Notes under the pieces: generated by a model
The model's database searches: none
Seen by the model: only the letters and a program-made list of their open reading frames with translations
What the model was told of the DNA's origin: nothing
Program-made: the position numbers and the translations under genes
Shown: in pieces, positions 63,874 through 64,000 of the stretch
Numbering within the stretch: position 1 is the first letter of the stretch
Layout: every line of letters begins with the position of its first letter
Source: Mesorhizobium sp. M1C.F.Ca.ET.210.01.1.1
Lineage (GTDB): Bacteria > Pseudomonadota > Alphaproteobacteria > Rhizobiales > Rhizobiaceae
Assembly: GCF_004791585.1 (NCBI RefSeq)
Contig: NZ_SRUU01000027.1
Location: 30,261 to 94,260 of the forward strand
DNA length: 64,000 bases
Direction of reading: 5' to 3'

Positions 63874-64000
63874 TGTAGTGCACCCCGATTTTGAGACAGA
63901 AAACGGGTAACAGTTCTCCGTTAGGAGGACTGATGAGAAGGGACGATCCTAGGCGGCGGTTCAACCGCGACTTCAAGCTGGCGGCAGTCCGGCGAATGGC
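63874..64000 (+). mobile_element. Left end of an IS3-type insertion sequence (partial)
   Basis: TGTAGTGCACCCC at 63874 is like the terminal repeat of IS3-family elements. It is followed by the start of a transposase orfA. The window ends inside the element. Between the tRNA and this end, ATGGTC and GACCAT enclose a short segment that resembles a second, diverged IS end. Confidence 0.6.
63933..64000 (+). CDS. IS3-type transposase orfA, 5' end only
   Basis: After TAGGAGG, the ATG at 63933 opens a frame reading MRRDDPRRRFNRDFKLAAVRR, which matches the N-terminus of the HTH orfA of IS3-family elements (RDFKLAAV). Only the first 22 codons are in the window, so completeness cannot be judged. Confidence 0.65.
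   Translation, partial: MRRDDPRRRFNRDFKLAAVRRM

Overview
The window reads as part of the chromosome of a GC-rich alphaproteobacterium of the Rhizobiales. It is most like Mesorhizobium: a glgP-B-C-A-pgm-glgX block, an frc-type fructose ABC system with a ROK regulator, a fused cysNC, dispersed GCCCAAAA/TTTTGGGC palindromes and a second known type of rhizobial intergenic element. This assignment rests on gene content and repeats, not on a database search.

Layout. (1) 1-12.8 kb: glycogen metabolism on the minus strand (glgP, glgB, glgC, glgA, pgm, glgX). A two-gene nucleotidyltransferase/HEPN-like module is inserted between pgm and glgX and carries its own promoter and phased operator-like repeats. 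(2) 12.9-18.8 kb: sugar uptake, frcBCA reading left and frcR, a RbsD/FucU mutarotase and frcK reading right from a shared palindromic control region. (3) 19.0-22.5 kb: a WbpE-like sugar aminotransferase followed by a small accessory patch with a decayed vapBC pair, a Fic protein behind a duplicated array of TGGGTA boxes, and an IS1380-type transposase scar. (4) 22.5-26.2 kb: sulfate activation, cysD-cysNC-cysQ.

(5) 26.6-52.1 kb: a large surface-polysaccharide (O-antigen) locus. It has an O-antigen ligase/polymerase-like protein, a QuiNAc-type initiation set (ketoreductase, phosphoglycosyl transferase, membrane 4,6-dehydratase), two GT4 enzymes, and a plus-strand block with a polyprenol-sugar GT2, two methyltransferases, a flippase-like membrane protein, an FkbM methyltransferase and a GT-C-like membrane protein. 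A minus-strand operon then encodes GDP-deoxyhexose synthesis (manB, manC, gmd, rmd), ABC export (wzm, wzt), a methyltransferase with a long coiled coil, and a two-domain GT4 with a C-terminal beta-rich domain. The simplest model is a chain built on undecaprenyl phosphate, capped or length-controlled by the coiled-coil methyltransferase, recognised by the Wzt C-terminal domain, exported and ligated to lipid A core. manB is frameshifted in a G5 tract in this sequence.

(6) 52.4-63.6 kb: ordinary chromosome with bioY, an MBL hydrolase, a DUF1499 protein, an acyl-CoA synthetase, a small protein with a double-glycine leader-like N-terminus, DUF427, a polysaccharide deacetylase, a GT9 heptosyltransferase-like enzyme, ppdK and a VOC protein. 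(7) 63.6-64.0 kb: an octanucleotide microsatellite, tRNA-Gln(UUG), and the left end of an IS3-type element cut by the window edge.

The strongest leads are the NT/HEPN module and its operator, the Fic promoter array, the coiled-coil methyltransferase/Wzt pair, the manB frameshift, and the GG-leader-like protein. All functional calls come from reading motifs; no searches were run.
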